Shown here: positions 11,778-23,088 of the stretch, one piece after another
Position numbering within the stretch: the stretch's first letter is position 1
How the letters are laid out: the number at the start of each line of letters is the position of its first letter
NCBI GenBank assembly: GCA_014905825.1
Contig: JACGCN010000062.1
Span: 62,001 to 126,000, forward strand
DNA: 64,000 nt
DNA from: Lyophyllum atratum
Lineage: Eukaryota > Basidiomycota > Agaricomycetes > Agaricales > Lyophyllaceae
Direction of reading: 5' to 3'
Made by a program: the position numbers and the translations under genes
Notes under the pieces: generated by a model
The model's input: only the letters and a program-made list of their open reading frames with translations
What the model was told of the DNA's origin: nothing
Database searches by the model: none

Positions 11778-13729
11778 ATGGATTCCCCCTTCCTTGACCG
11801 ACTCAACACAAACTACGATCCCACCGATGCAGAACACCACCAGATCCGCCAAATAATATCCGAATCTTTAGCACAGCGATCCCGCCTCGACGACGAAGTA
11901 GCGCGGGTCAATGCAACAATTCAAAGCATTCATCTTCAGCAGCAGAAGATCGACGAAATCGTGGATGGTCATCGCACGCTTGTGTCCTGCATACGTCGAA
12001 TTCCAGTGGAGTTGATACAGAGGATCTTCTTTTGGTGTCTCCCTTCCAGAAACTCTGCCATGAGTGTCGACGAAGCTCCAAGTTACTCGGCCGCGTTTGC
12101 AGCGCGTGGAGGCAAATCTCGTATGCTTGCCCAGTCCTTTGGTCGTCTGTCCACCTTCATGTCACTTCCACGGTTGGGCAGAATGATGCACAGCATCAAA
12201 TTTTCAATGACGCTGTAGAGGCTTGGTTGAGAAGATCGGGACACGCCCCACTTTCCATCTCCTTCGTGGAAGATTATGGAGACTGGGGGACAAATGACTA
12301 CAAGCTGGGACACTCATCAATGTGTTTACTTGGTATTCTACTCCTGGTATCTCATCGCTGGAGGCGCCTTAATTTCAGACTCAAATTTGCCTATTTTTAT
12401 TCCCTAAGGCATCTCAAAGCCACCGACACCCCCCTCCTGGAGAGCTTCACATTTGATATCAATCGTCTTAGAGAACATCGTCCAATCGCCGAAACCCTTT
12501 CATTTCTGATGTACCCATACCTTCAAATGGTATCTATTCCCAATTTCGCATCGCCAGCAGCATCTACGGTTCCTCTTCCCTTCGAGAACCTGACCAGGCT
12601 CTTCTTTGGTTCGAAATCACAACGCAGATGGCCCTTGATGCTTTCCGAGGCCGTCGTCATTCTGCGCAAGTGCTTCAATCTGGTTGTGTTTGACGTTGAA
12701 GTAATGGTCAGCGGCAGTGGCAGTCTAACATCAACGTCAGCAGATACCATAAACCTCCCTTACCTAGACCATCTGTCATTGAATTTCGCCTTGTGGGATG
12801 GCAGCGACACAATGGCCGACATCCAAGTTACGACGTTCTTTCAACTCATTCATCCACCTAGGCTACGAAGTCTCAAGGTTACGGGATGCGATGCCCGCCA
12901 CCATATACCTTTCCTTCCCCTCCTTGAACGACGAGCAGGAGAGATCGAAAGTCTAATTTTCGATGTCGGCGAAGATAATACAGATAGCTTGGTTGATCTG
13001 CTTTCCCTCCTCTCCTCAACTAAGCGTCTGCATATACACGCCACTAGCTCACTGCCCAATTTGTCCTTTGTAGGACTCGGGGACTATGATGCAACTCCGC
13101 CTCTTGATGACACCACTCTTGAACTATTGACACCAACGCCATCCAACGCAGATGGTTGCCCTTGTCCTCTCCTGGAGGATGTGCACTTTATTTTCCCAGA
13201 CAGCTCCGCTATCAGGGACGAAACGATCTTGCGATTCATCCTCGCGAGAACAATACATGCGCCTGAAAGATTTTCGCGCTTAACTAGCGCATCTTTCACC
13301 TTCGAACGCCCGCTACAAATCGACATCCTGCCCGATCTACAAGCAGTCATCGAGCAAGGAGTCAAGGTTCGGCTGATATACAACCACCTAAACACAAATG
13401 TAATTCCCATGCCTGAACCACCTTTCCAACCGTACTATGCTCTCGGACTGGCGTACATCGCGACAATTGGGCGCCAGGGTTCGAGATTGCCTGAATGCTT
13501 GGGACCTGGTGGATATTCCATTGATAACCTAGGTCGCATTCACGATCACAGAATGCGATACTCATCCCCTATCCGCCATCTCATACATGTACACTACATA
13601 GAATTGACTTCTTCTCTTCCTATCTTCACAACACCAGATATATCCCCTCTCAAGCACCAGACTTCCAGTACGCAATGTCGCCGTCAACCACTGAAAGAGA
13701 CCAAACATGATGAGCCTCCGACCCGATGA
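11778..13729 (+). CDS. F-box protein with one frameshift
   Basis: The start ATG at 11778 opens a coiled N-terminus ([19 protein letters not shown]) followed by the F-box core [18 protein letters not shown], as in the large Agaricomycete F-box families that recruit substrates to SCF ubiquitin ligases. Homology then demands [18 protein letters not shown], but the frame changes at about 12082: gctccaagtt instead of gctccaaagtt, a loss of one A. From 12085 on the second frame is open for about 545 codons with leucine-rich C-terminal segments. As read it would stop at about codon 147. Either the gene is recently inactivated or the base is a sequence error. The last ~80 nt overlap the final exon of OLA1 on the other strand, so the true end may be earlier. 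Substrate unknown. Confidence 0.75.
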
Positions 13730-15968
13730 AGAAAAGCAGGTATACGCACTTTCATATGGTTTCCCCTGCTGCCTCAGCTTCCCTGCCGACTTGACAGACG
13801 CTTCGCTTCCATACTCCTTCAAATCATCGTACGACATGATCTCACCACACACAAACTTGTTCTCAAAGTCCGAGCTACACACATCACATCCACATCAACA
13901 CCGGATCCACGCATACCGCAGGGGAGAAAACGTACTGAATGACACCAGCCGCCTGCGGCGCCTTGATTCCCCGTCTGATTGTCCATGCACGCACTTCGTC
14001 GGGACCGCACGTGAAGTAGCGGATGAGCTGGAACGAGGTCTAGTGAGCATCGGCAGGGACGATAAGCGATGGATAAGACGTACATCAAGACTGCTATACC
14101 CAGCCTGCGTGATCTTCCCAAGTGCACTAGTCGCGCCGACTTTGGTTTCCTCATCCTTCTTCTCCTCAGGAGCCATGACCACCAACCGCTCCTCGAGGGC
14201 GACGGAGAAAGGAATCAGCGGGTCACCAGGGTTGTTGGCGTCAATCCAGGCTTTGATCTTCGGGAGCCTGAGCGGGGCGTTCAGTCAGACGGGTCTGTGA
14301 ACGGGGGAGAGGGAAGCAGACGCACCACTTGTTCTTTTTCCGGACGTAGTCGCGCTCGCTGAGGTTGACGAGGTAGGTGACGGGCTTGGCCGTTAGCAGG
14401 GAGAGACCGTTGACAACGTCGATCTTTGGAACAAGAGTTGGGTTAGTGGCCGTGGAAGACGGGTGACTAGGTAGAGATCGGAGGAAGAAAGGAAAAGAAT
14501 GATCAGATAAGCGTTTGTTCTCAGAGACATTGTGGGGCGTTACTCCCGTCTCGACGAGCTGGGTTATCGAGCATCGAGCTCTTTATCATCATGCATGAAA
14601 ATAGACAATGCAGCAAGCAAACTAGCATCGTGGAACCCGAAAGAAAGGTTGATTTACCTGTGGAAAGGGAGGGTATGTCAGCAAATGATCGAGTTTGCGT
14701 GAGAGATGAAGGGAAAAGAACGGCAAGTGGTGTCAGTAACACACATTGATCTCAAAGGAATGTTGGGGCGTTACTCCCTCCTCGACGAGCTGGGTTATCG
14801 AGCAAAGGTGCTCTTTTTCATCATCCAAAGCCAAAAGAATAGAAAGAAAGCGAGAATCGCGTCTGAGATGATGAAATATTTATTCACCTGTCAAAAGGGA
14901 ACATATCAGTATCGTATCGCAAATGATTCGAGATTGAAAGGAAGTGAAAAAGTCAGGAAAACAAAGTGATCTCATAGGAATATTGGGGCGTTACTCCCTC
15001 CTCAACGAGCTGGGTTATCGAGCAATGTGCTCTTTTTCATCATACAGAAGCCAGGCAGGGCGTCGGAGCAGAGAACAAGTACACACCTCTTTGTTATTCC
15101 AGTCAGCTTTTCGGATGTCCTTGCCGTCGACAGTGAGAACCTTCAAGATCCTTTCCACCGTAGCCTTGGAAGCGAAGTTAGGTAGCTTATTGACACAACA
15201 AGCAATGGCACTCACAATCTCCTCCTTCTTCGCTTTATCCGCGAGACTGGTACTGTTGAGAGCCCTACCGGTCCTCTTCAAGTTCTCGAGAGCCTTCTCT
15301 ACCCATTCAATGTCCTTTAAACGGAGCTCCGTCTGGATGATCTCCATATCACGAAGGGGGTCAACGTCACCCTCAACGTGGATGACCTCCGCATCGTCAA
15401 AAGCACGAATGACCTGGAAGATTCCGTCGACGGCGCGGACGTGTGACAAGAAAGAATTGCCGAGACCTGCACCAGTGGATGCACCCTACATACGATAGGC
15501 AAACTCATGATGAGACATGAACACGCGACGAAGATAAAAACCGAGGGCAACGTACAGCTGTGAGACCAGCAATATCGATACAGGTAAGGAACGCGGGGAC
15601 GCGCGACGCTGGCTTATAAGTCTCGCACAGCCACTCAAAACGCGCATCCGGAACAGGGATACGAGCCTCTTCCGGGTTTATAGTAGCGTAAGGAAAGTTG
15701 GCCGCTTTCCCTAGGTCTGAATCCCAACCTCATCAGGAAAAGGGAAAAAAAACATCGAGATCGATGGCAAATCACGAACCGGTCTCTGAGAGGGCATTGA
15801 AGAAGGACGACTTCCCGACATTAGGAAGACCTATCGATACAAAACAAATAAATGGGTGAAGACTCAATGTGTTCGTAAGAACAAACCTACGATGCCAATC
15901 TTGAGATTGTTACTTGGCCGGCCGAGGAGAGTTTTCTTCTCGACTGCGGCGGCTTTCTTGGGTGGCAT
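13650..15968 (-). CDS. OLA1: Obg-like ATPase OLA1 (YchF family)
   Basis: A translation-associated P-loop ATPase of the TRAFAC class, conserved from bacteria to humans. The start is [12 protein letters not shown] (15968). Motifs in order: [21 protein letters not shown] (G1, split by an intron), [30 protein letters not shown] (G3), the coiled middle domain, [15 protein letters not shown] (the NxxE-type G4 variant that gives ATP preference), [14 protein letters not shown] and the TGS-like end [19 protein letters not shown]. Stop TGA is at 13650-13652. All introns can be spliced in frame. The intron at 14424-15086 is 663 nt, about ten times the usual size, because of internal repeats. The 3' end overlaps the F-box reading frame. 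Intact and probably the functional copy. Confidence 0.93.
14521..15060 (-). repeat. Three repeat units of about 225 bp in an OLA1 intron
   Basis: The core ggggcgttactccc...cgagctgggttatcgagca occurs at 14534, 14765 and 14985, spaced 231 and 220 bp. The sequence between cores is also related, including cacctg and a caaatgat-cgag stretch. All lie in the single intron 14424-15086. Confidence 0.88.
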
Positions 15969-16421
15969 TCTTTTCTTGACTGCGCAGGGTGTGGATGCAG
16001 AGAAAGATCGGGAGCCCGAGGGTAGTGGAGGAAGATAGAATGCTCGTCGACGGCAGACCACCCAAGCAAAGCCAGCGGAATGCGCAAAAAATCGATCAAA
16101 CATCCAATTTTAGGAGTAGGAAGAAAAAATATTCGTCAACTTGCACAAACAACCTTTAAAAATAAGGGTCACGTGTGGCGCTCAGGGCTGCTCAGGGTTG
16201 TGGACGACGATTCTCGCGATTGTCGTTGACCCCAGCCATATGAAACTGAAAGCTCTGCCTGACCGCCTCAGGTCGTTGGGGCCTATCGAATCGCATTGTC
16301 TGTGCTTGAAGTTCTCTCTTTGGATGCCATCAAATGACCTCCAACATCTTGATCTTCGCACGCGTGCCCTGCGATTGAACTCGTCAGTCCTCGGGACATG
16401 GATGCTCTCATCCATCCACAA

Positions 16422-16527
16422 GGCAAGATGGCCGAGCGGTTAAGGCGTGTGACTCAAGCGTAGCTTACCTGCATTCGCGGGTTCTCATCATCGTAAGATG
16501 GCGTGGGTTCAAGTCCCACTCTTGTCA
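16422..16527 (+). tRNA. tRNA-Leu (anticodon CAA), intron-containing
   Basis: The acceptor arms GGCAAGA and TCTTGTC pair with one G-U, the A box reads tggccgagcggttaagg, and the B box is ggttcaagtcc. The anticodon CAA is at 16455-16457, followed by an intron of about 22 nt. A long variable arm (catcgtaagatg) marks a class II leucine tRNA. Confidence 0.93.
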
Positions 16528-16955
16528 GCTTTTTATCAATTCATATACCAGTTGCGCATCCTGAATTGCATCCTGGTCCTCATCAAACCATCGTCAGGAT
16601 GCACGGCCATCGTGCGTCGGACGTCCTCCAAGCCAGCTTCATCCTCGTTGGATACCTAGCCTACTTTTGTAGAATGTACAGCTTATGCATGGGGTCGACT
16701 ACATCTACCGTTGAGCACTCCTTCGGCAGGACGACCATAGGATGGGATATCGGAGATTTGGATGAGAAATGGAGGACCGCTGATTTCAAAATTTCACAGT
16801 AACATGAAAATGGATAGCATAGCATCCTGCAGCAGTATTGAATAGGAATGAGCGGGGCCTGTACTACTCACAGTGGATCTAATGTACGGACACGGAGAAA
16901 GTATCGCAGTTGCGATGGATCAGATCTCACCGATTACTGCGTAGTCCACAAAATA

Positions 16956-18235
16956 TTATCGGTGCAGCTCGAAGCGCTCCCTAGCCTTTTGATTCCGACG
17001 CACATCCTCCTCTTTTAGCTTCACATTTAGCGCTGTGAACATCTCGCGTGCGTATTGCTCGCCGACCTGTGAGCATTCAGAGGACATACGCGTCAGTAAA
17101 TTGGACCGGCACAAGGTTCAGAAAGAGCCTGAAACTGGGAAATGGGGAGAGAACAAGGAACCGAGGAAGAGAAGAACCTGTACAGACCTTAAGGTGTTCT
17201 TTTAGCTGTGCCGGCGCGAGCTCCCCAGGGCCGAGCATGCGCATTGCTTGTATCACTACGGGGGCCGAGGGCGGGAACGAAAACGCGAGGAGAACGCGCA
17301 AGGGCGACGCCGCCTCTTCCTGGGCCGTAGCATCGAGGAAGTGCGCTGGGTATTCCTTCAAACGGCGTCACTCTCCAAATCCCGCACAAAAACCTCCAGC
17401 AACAGAACCCACGTACAAGATTCAGCGTAACAGCCACCGGCCACCTTTCACGCCCATCCAGAACCTCTCCCTCATCCCAATAATCCGGAAGCTCAAAGTC
17501 CGTCGCCTTCTGCATCACGCGCGTGTCAAACCCGCTCTGCGCAGCCTCGTCCATGTCGATATCGCCGCTCCCGCCCTCCTTGCTCTTCCGCGGGGGGGCT
17601 TTGTACTCGACACCCCGCGTCCGTGGGACGTGTGTGTCCCAGAGGGCGGCGCGCGAGGCCATGAAGAGCGCGTCGAGGACGTTGCCGGCGTCAGAGAGGA
17701 CAAGGACGTCGAGGTGGAGTAGCCATGATTTTTTATCCTTCAGGATGCCCAGATTCCGTGGGTGGAGACTAGGGTGGGCTATAGTTTGGTGCAGGAGGGA
17801 GGAGAGGTCTGCTTGGAGGTCGTCGAGGGCTTGGGAGGAGAGGTATGGATATGCAGAGGGGGAGCTAGCTTGGCGCACTCAACGACGATGCACGAGGATG
17901 ACCGAGGATGTAACTCACCAAGACACGGTACATACCATTCGTCCACCATCACGCGCCTCGCTATCGTGCTCGATGGACTCAACCTCGAGCTTCGCAGCAG
18001 CAAAGACCTCTGTGCCGCCGCCATTCCCGTGCGGATTGCGCCCGATGCTCAGGCGTGCACTCCCATTTGCGAGGGGTGCAACACCAGTTTCTAGTGCGAC
18101 TGCGCGGCAGTCAAGAAGGGCGCGACCGTCTGCGCGGGCGGGTGGTGTAGCGAGGAGCCCGGCTTGAATGTACGATTTTTCGGCTTTGGAGAGGGATAAC
18201 ATTTGGGTCGGAGACTGATCCGACTCCCGACTCAT
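16956..18235 (-). CDS. RRP42: Exosome complex RNase PH-like subunit RRP42 (EXOSC7)
   Basis: A structural RNase PH-fold subunit of the exosome ring, which threads RNA for 3'-to-5' decay and rRNA processing. Motifs: SLSKAEKSYIQAGL, PARADGRALLDCRAVALETG, PLANGSARLSIG, GGTEVFAAAKLEVE, SQALDDLQADLSSLLHQT, DVLVLSDAGNVLDALFMASRAALWDT, FLDATAQEEAASPLRVLL and the end EDVRRNQKARERFELHR. The introns restore frame, with C-S-P joined at acceptor ctag. Start is M at 18235 or an inner M at 18202. A short extra segment (RNPHGNG) sits between SIG and GGTEV and has no splice signals. It lies 104 bp downstream of the end of VPS34 on the same strand. Looks intact. Confidence 0.93.
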
Positions 18236-18338
18236 TCAAGTTCTTCATGATCAAGTTGATTCAACCCATGTAAATTATAATAACACCCTATAGAAGAAAG
18301 CCATGTACAACACAAAAAATAGTACTACAACATTCAGA

Positions 18339-21300
18339 TCAACTACGCCAGTACTGCGCCAGATCATGTATCCGATCCAGCACCACCGTAATATAACTCG
18401 TCTCATTCAACAACGCCTCAAAATGCTTGATCGCCTCCTCCTCCGTCAGATCCAAGCGGAACTTCTCCTGAATCTGCTCATGCACATCGCGGTGCTTGAT
18501 GTCCGGTATGTTCGCCTCCACCATGAGCGCGACGAGATTCAGTATGAGGTTCGTGCTCTTGCGCAGGATGCTGAAGGCAGTGAAGCAGAAGCTCTTGAAG
18601 CGCGCGTAGTGTGGGGACTGTGCGCCGCCCATCCCGTCAACCATCTCTTTGCATACTTTCACAGGCGGCGGGAAGGGCTTTGGGTCGCGTCCAAGGATGT
18701 ATCCGAAATCGACTGTGCGGGAAAGGTCAGCCAGTATAGCTTGAAAGGGACTCGGGTATGTTACCATGGAAGAAATGGCCTTCGATAGTCGGGTGAGACA
18801 GACTGTGCTATGGACATGAAGAGAAGTTGCTCACCATCCGGCGCTACCAACAGATTATCCAAATGCCGATCGCCCACCCCCAGCAGGTACGTCACAACAC
18901 AATACCCAGCTATCCATGTATCCTCATCAGCAAACCCTCAAAAAAAAAAAACACAAGAACGAATCAACTCACCACAACTCCTCACAAACGTATCAATAAC
19001 ACTCGGCTCCACCCCACTCGTCCCCACACTCCCCTCATCCGGATTATGCACCCTCAAATAATTCAACAAATTCCCATGCTCACTAACAATCGCCGCAATC
19101 GTCTTACTCGGTATAAACTGCACCATCCCCTGCAGCGGCCCCGTCGCCAACACATCATACGGGCTCAACTTCAGATCCAGCCCCTCCTTCCTCAATAACC
19201 TATCCATCAGCGTGAACAGCTGTATCACAAGCTGGTCCTGGCGCATGTCGTCCCCGTCCTTGAATATCAAGGGGTACTCACTGCCGTCGGTGCACTGGAA
19301 GTAGAGGAGGAGCGGGTAGAGGTTGGATTTGAATACGGAGGACTTTTCGGGGTTGATGCCGGTGACGGTGACGCGGGCGTTGAGGGGGAGGGGCAGGGGG
19401 GGCATGCTGGAGAGATTGTTTTTGGAGTCGGAGATCATGGCGCGCAGTTTTTCGATCTTCTTTGGGCGGGGGTCTTTGGAGGTGCGGAGCTCGCGGGCGC
19501 GTTTGGAGAGGGTGTCGACGAGGAGGCCTTGCCGACGCATTAGCTCGCGGCGTTCGGAGCCGTTGGGGGCCTGGGGGTGGGAAAGTCAGCAGGCGCGATG
19601 GATACATGAAAAGGGGGAACGGACCTCTAGAATCTTGTTCATAAATCTGAAGACGACGCGACCGTACATTTTGGCCATCACACGATCCTCGAGCGCCACT
19701 TCGACCATGAGATACCAGTATAGCCTGTTCCCCAAGACTTGATTCGCCACTCCCCGGGCAATGAGGAAATCAGTCAGTCCGCTGTCCTCATACGATATGG
19801 CACTCGTGGTGGACCGCGCAGACCGCTGCTCGCTCGCGGCACTCTCAAACTTGAGCGCCTGCACCAGTTGTAGGAGGTATAGCAGGAGCTCCTATTTCGT
19901 ACCTGATCTCAGCCTTCCACCCGGACAAAAAAAACGGCGCTGAATTCACGTACGTCGTCATCCGCTCTCGTGAGCTGCTTCACTGCAAACGCCCTAACCC
20001 GTGAATCAACCGTTCCCGGACCAAGCAGCTCCAGCGCATCGTCCGTGTCAATCTCCGTCCACTGCGGCAGCAACTCCTCCACCGCCTGCTTCACCTCCGA
20101 CGAGTCACGCCACGTCACCGACTTCAGAAACTTGGTCAATCCGCGCTTGTCCCGTGCGAGATAGAACCGGAACTTCCAGATCAAATCCTTCTCCTCTGCA
20201 CTTAGTGGCTGCGACGGCGAGTAGTTGAGGAGTTCCTGCGGAATGCCTTGAGATATGTGAAAGTAAGCAGGTAGAATGTACCAACCCCGAGGTCATCGCG
20301 GATCTTGGCGTTGGGCTTGAGTTCACGATCATAGGGACTGCTGCGGTGGCTGCGGACGAGACGTCGGTGCTTATCTTCGACGGGGTTGTCGCGTGTCGCG
20401 TCGGGGTCGCTGACACTCCAGATGTTGGAGTCGGGTCCGAATAGGGTGGATATCGACGCGGCGGCGGGTGTTTGGGATGGGGCTGGGAGAGGTGGGGTGG
20501 CAAAGGTTTGTGGTTGGAATTCCTGTGGGCACGGTGTGTGAGGAGGGTCTGAAATAGGAGTGAAGAGGACTTACGGGTTCGTTGAAGACGACGGGAAAGT
20601 CGAAGCGGGGGAGATCGATGTAGAGGAATAGATTTTCTGACTTTTCGGTCTCGGCCTTTTAAGCTGTGTTAGATATGGTATGAGGAGCAGGGGTGAAGAC
20701 TCACGGCATGAGTTTCTTCCATCTTGCGAAACGCCATAGAATCTAGCCAGTCAGATTTCGGAAGGTCTCCGCGTTCATACTTCTTGACGAGCTGAGGCTG
20801 GGTTGAGTAGCTGTATTTTGGAAGATTGTACGCCACTTACTTTTTCTAAGCGACCCATCTCGTCACGCGTCTCCAACTTGCTTGGTGTCGTCGTCTCAAT
20901 CGAACCATCCGCTTCAACACCTGGCCACAAAAGAAGTCGATGTTTGCCTCGCCGCAGTGTCCTAAAGTCATAAATAAGATGGTGGCTAGCATACTTACAA
21001 GACCGAGCTTACCACTTCTTTCCAAACAGACGAAACGTCGATCCTCCAACTGGCTCTGCCGCGCGTGGACCAGCAATATCCCAAACCGTAAACGTGATAT
21101 GAGAGCTAAGAGGGAGGTCGCAGTACCGTATCGGGAGAGTGATCCATTCGTTCCACCTATATGACGCACATCAGCCGACTGCAACGGTTTATGGGATATG
21201 TCCGTACGTGTAGGCGTTCTTGAAGGCCTTAAAAGAGGTCCGGAATGGTATCGTGAGCGGCTTATTGTCGGCAATAAGCTGGCACGTCACGTATAGATCT

Positions 21301-21575
21301 GAAAGCGTTCTTGAGCCGGGAGTTATTGCAAAACTTGCACAATGGAAGAAAGGGCTCGTACGGAGACTGCACGCCGTGGAAACGCAGGTCGGGCTTCTCT
21401 AGAAGTTCGGTGAATGACCGTGGATGCCGATTTCCTTCGAGCTGGGATCTATGTTCCTGGTTTGTCAGACCCCGGAGAGGGTGAATGGAACGATAACGAA
21501 CATTCGGAATGTCACTGGGAGGTTGAGGTCCGATAGTTTGGCAAATGTGAAGTCATCGCGGTTGTCCTTGTCCAT
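18339..21575 (-). CDS. VPS34: Class III phosphatidylinositol 3-kinase VPS34
   Basis: Makes PI3P for endosomal sorting and autophagy, with VPS15 and VPS30/Atg6 as known partners. The start is [17 protein letters not shown] (21575), opening the C2 domain. The helical PIK domain follows ([50 protein letters not shown]). The kinase domain has [18 protein letters not shown], the catalytic loop [20 protein letters not shown], and the C-terminal helix ending [13 protein letters not shown]. Many short introns are present. A 15-nt exon (18765-18779) supplies HFFHV just before DFG. Divergent from PRE4 with 199 bp between the start codons. The kinase residues are all present, so it should be functional. 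Confidence 0.94.
18765..18779 (-). other. 15-nt micro-exon in VPS34
   Basis: Between the exon ending in LLVAPDG and the exon starting DFGYILG, only these 15 bases, flanked by acceptor cgaag and donor gtaac, give the family residues GHFFHV in frame. It is phase 1 on both sides. Skipping would remove five residues next to the metal-binding DFG without a frameshift. Confidence 0.85.
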
Positions 21576-21774
21576 CTTGAGCTTGGTACGGACGCCACTA
21601 AGGCCCGCAGGGCTGCGAAAGTCGGGTAATGGGAGGGGAAGGGGGAGGGGAACAGGGGAGAGCGGAGGATCACCTCGACAACCCGAAATGGTCACGACTT
21701 GGATTACATCAGCACTACGCGTCCTGCTTGCGCGTCGACTGCTACTACCAACTTTTACTTTCCTCTCCACCATC
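21576..21774. promoter_or_regulatory. Divergent promoter of VPS34 and PRE4
   Basis: Only 199 bp separate the two start codons, so both core promoters must lie here. The stretch is G/C-skewed near 21627-21665 (runs of ggg/agg). No TATA box is visible, as is usual for housekeeping genes. Confidence 0.6.
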
Positions 21775-22863
21775 ATGGACCACTTCCCGAGAAACTGGGG
21801 TCGGCCAGTCAGTTTTATATTATGATATAAGGCCTGGATGTACTGACCCGCAACGCCAGAGAAACGATGCCTACGATCCGTACGGCACACATCCCATCGC
21901 ACCCAGGGCAAATAACGGCCCCAAGGATGCTTTCGCCGCCGGAATCCAACGTACACAGTGCGTATATCCTCAAAGTTTTGTTGTATGAGATCGCTCATGT
22001 CTCCACTAATCCAGACAACCTATCGTAACGGGAACCAGCGTCCTCGCAATCAAGTACAAGGACGGAATCATGATGGCAGCAGACAACCTCGGTGCGTCCT
22101 TCCTCTCCTCCTCACATACCACCTTACCTACCGTTTAACCGATTCCAGCATCATATGGCTCCCTTGCCCGCTTCAAGGACGTTCAGCGATTGCAGCCAGT
22201 GGGTGCGCACACCGTCATCGGCGCAGGAGGCGACATGTCCGACTTCCAGTACATCCAATCGATGCTGGACGAGCTCATCATCGACGAATTCTCTGCGCAA
22301 GATGGGCACACACTTGGCCCCGCTGAGGTGCACGAGTATCTCGCGCAGGTCATGTATGCCCGCCGCTCAAAGATGGACCCACTGTGGAACGCTATCCTCG
22401 TTGGAGGTGTCAAAGACGGGAAACGGTGCGTGTATCTTGTATCCATGGTTCGCGTTCCACCCGTTGATCTTTGATATCGAACTTTCTAGGTTCCTGGCGT
22501 TTGTCGATCTGCTGGGGACGACTTACTCCGCGTCAACGCTCGCAACCGGCTACGGCGGCCATATCGCGCAACCGCTCCTCCGCACGGCTGTAGAAGGGAA
22601 GGAAGATACTCTCACTGAGGAGGAGGCATTGAAGATCCTCGAGCAGAGCATGAGAGTGCTCTACTACCGCGACGCGCGGAGTATCGACAAGGTACTACAT
22701 TTTTACCTTCCGCTTTCCTCGACAGAGCGCTGATACCGATCCGCTACAGTACCAAGTGGCGACTGTCACGGAGAAGGGCGTGTTTGTGTCCGAGTCGCGC
22801 CACCTCGATACGTCGTGGGATTTCGCAGAGGGCATCAGGGGCTACGGAGCCCAAACACAATGA
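21775..22863 (+). CDS. PRE4: 20S proteasome subunit beta-7 (PRE4/PSMB4)
   Basis: A non-catalytic beta subunit of the 20S core particle. The first exon is MDHFPRNWGRP, then after an intron RNDAYDPYGTHP. The mature fold begins at QPIVTGTSVLAIKYKDG and MMAADNLASYGSLARF, followed by VIGAGGDMSDFQYIQSML, DPLWNAILVGG, GTTYSASTLATGYGGHIAQP and DARSIDKYQVATVTEKGV. It ends in GYGAQTQ and TGA at 22861-22863. The expected catalytic threonine context of active beta subunits is absent, as normal for this subunit. Splicing is straightforward with about five introns. Shares its promoter with VPS34. Confidence 0.93.
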
Positions 22864-23088
22864 TATTTTTGCTGCGTGATTTGTATTGTATCGTACTGCA
22901 CGTCTTTCCTTTTGATCTCCCCCGCTATGAAAGAGAGTCATCCAATGGTGCATAATATGTGATCCCATCGCATTCAAGGCAAGGTGAGTATCGCAACGTG
23001 TATCCAAGAGACGCTTGGGGAAGAGAACGTATAGATATGAGGCGAGAAGGATTCATATTTACGACTGGAGGACAAAACGATTCATCCC

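Noticed and set aside
12523..13410. Minus-strand frames within the F-box gene
   Set aside because: No homology and no link to OLA1, whose last exon ends at 13650.
14521..15060. CRISPR-like array
   Set aside because: Three long, diverged units of about 225 bp inside a eukaryotic intron, with no short identical repeats and no spacers.
17048..18167. Plus-strand frames of 224 and 214 codons
   Set aside because: Antisense to RRP42 exons.
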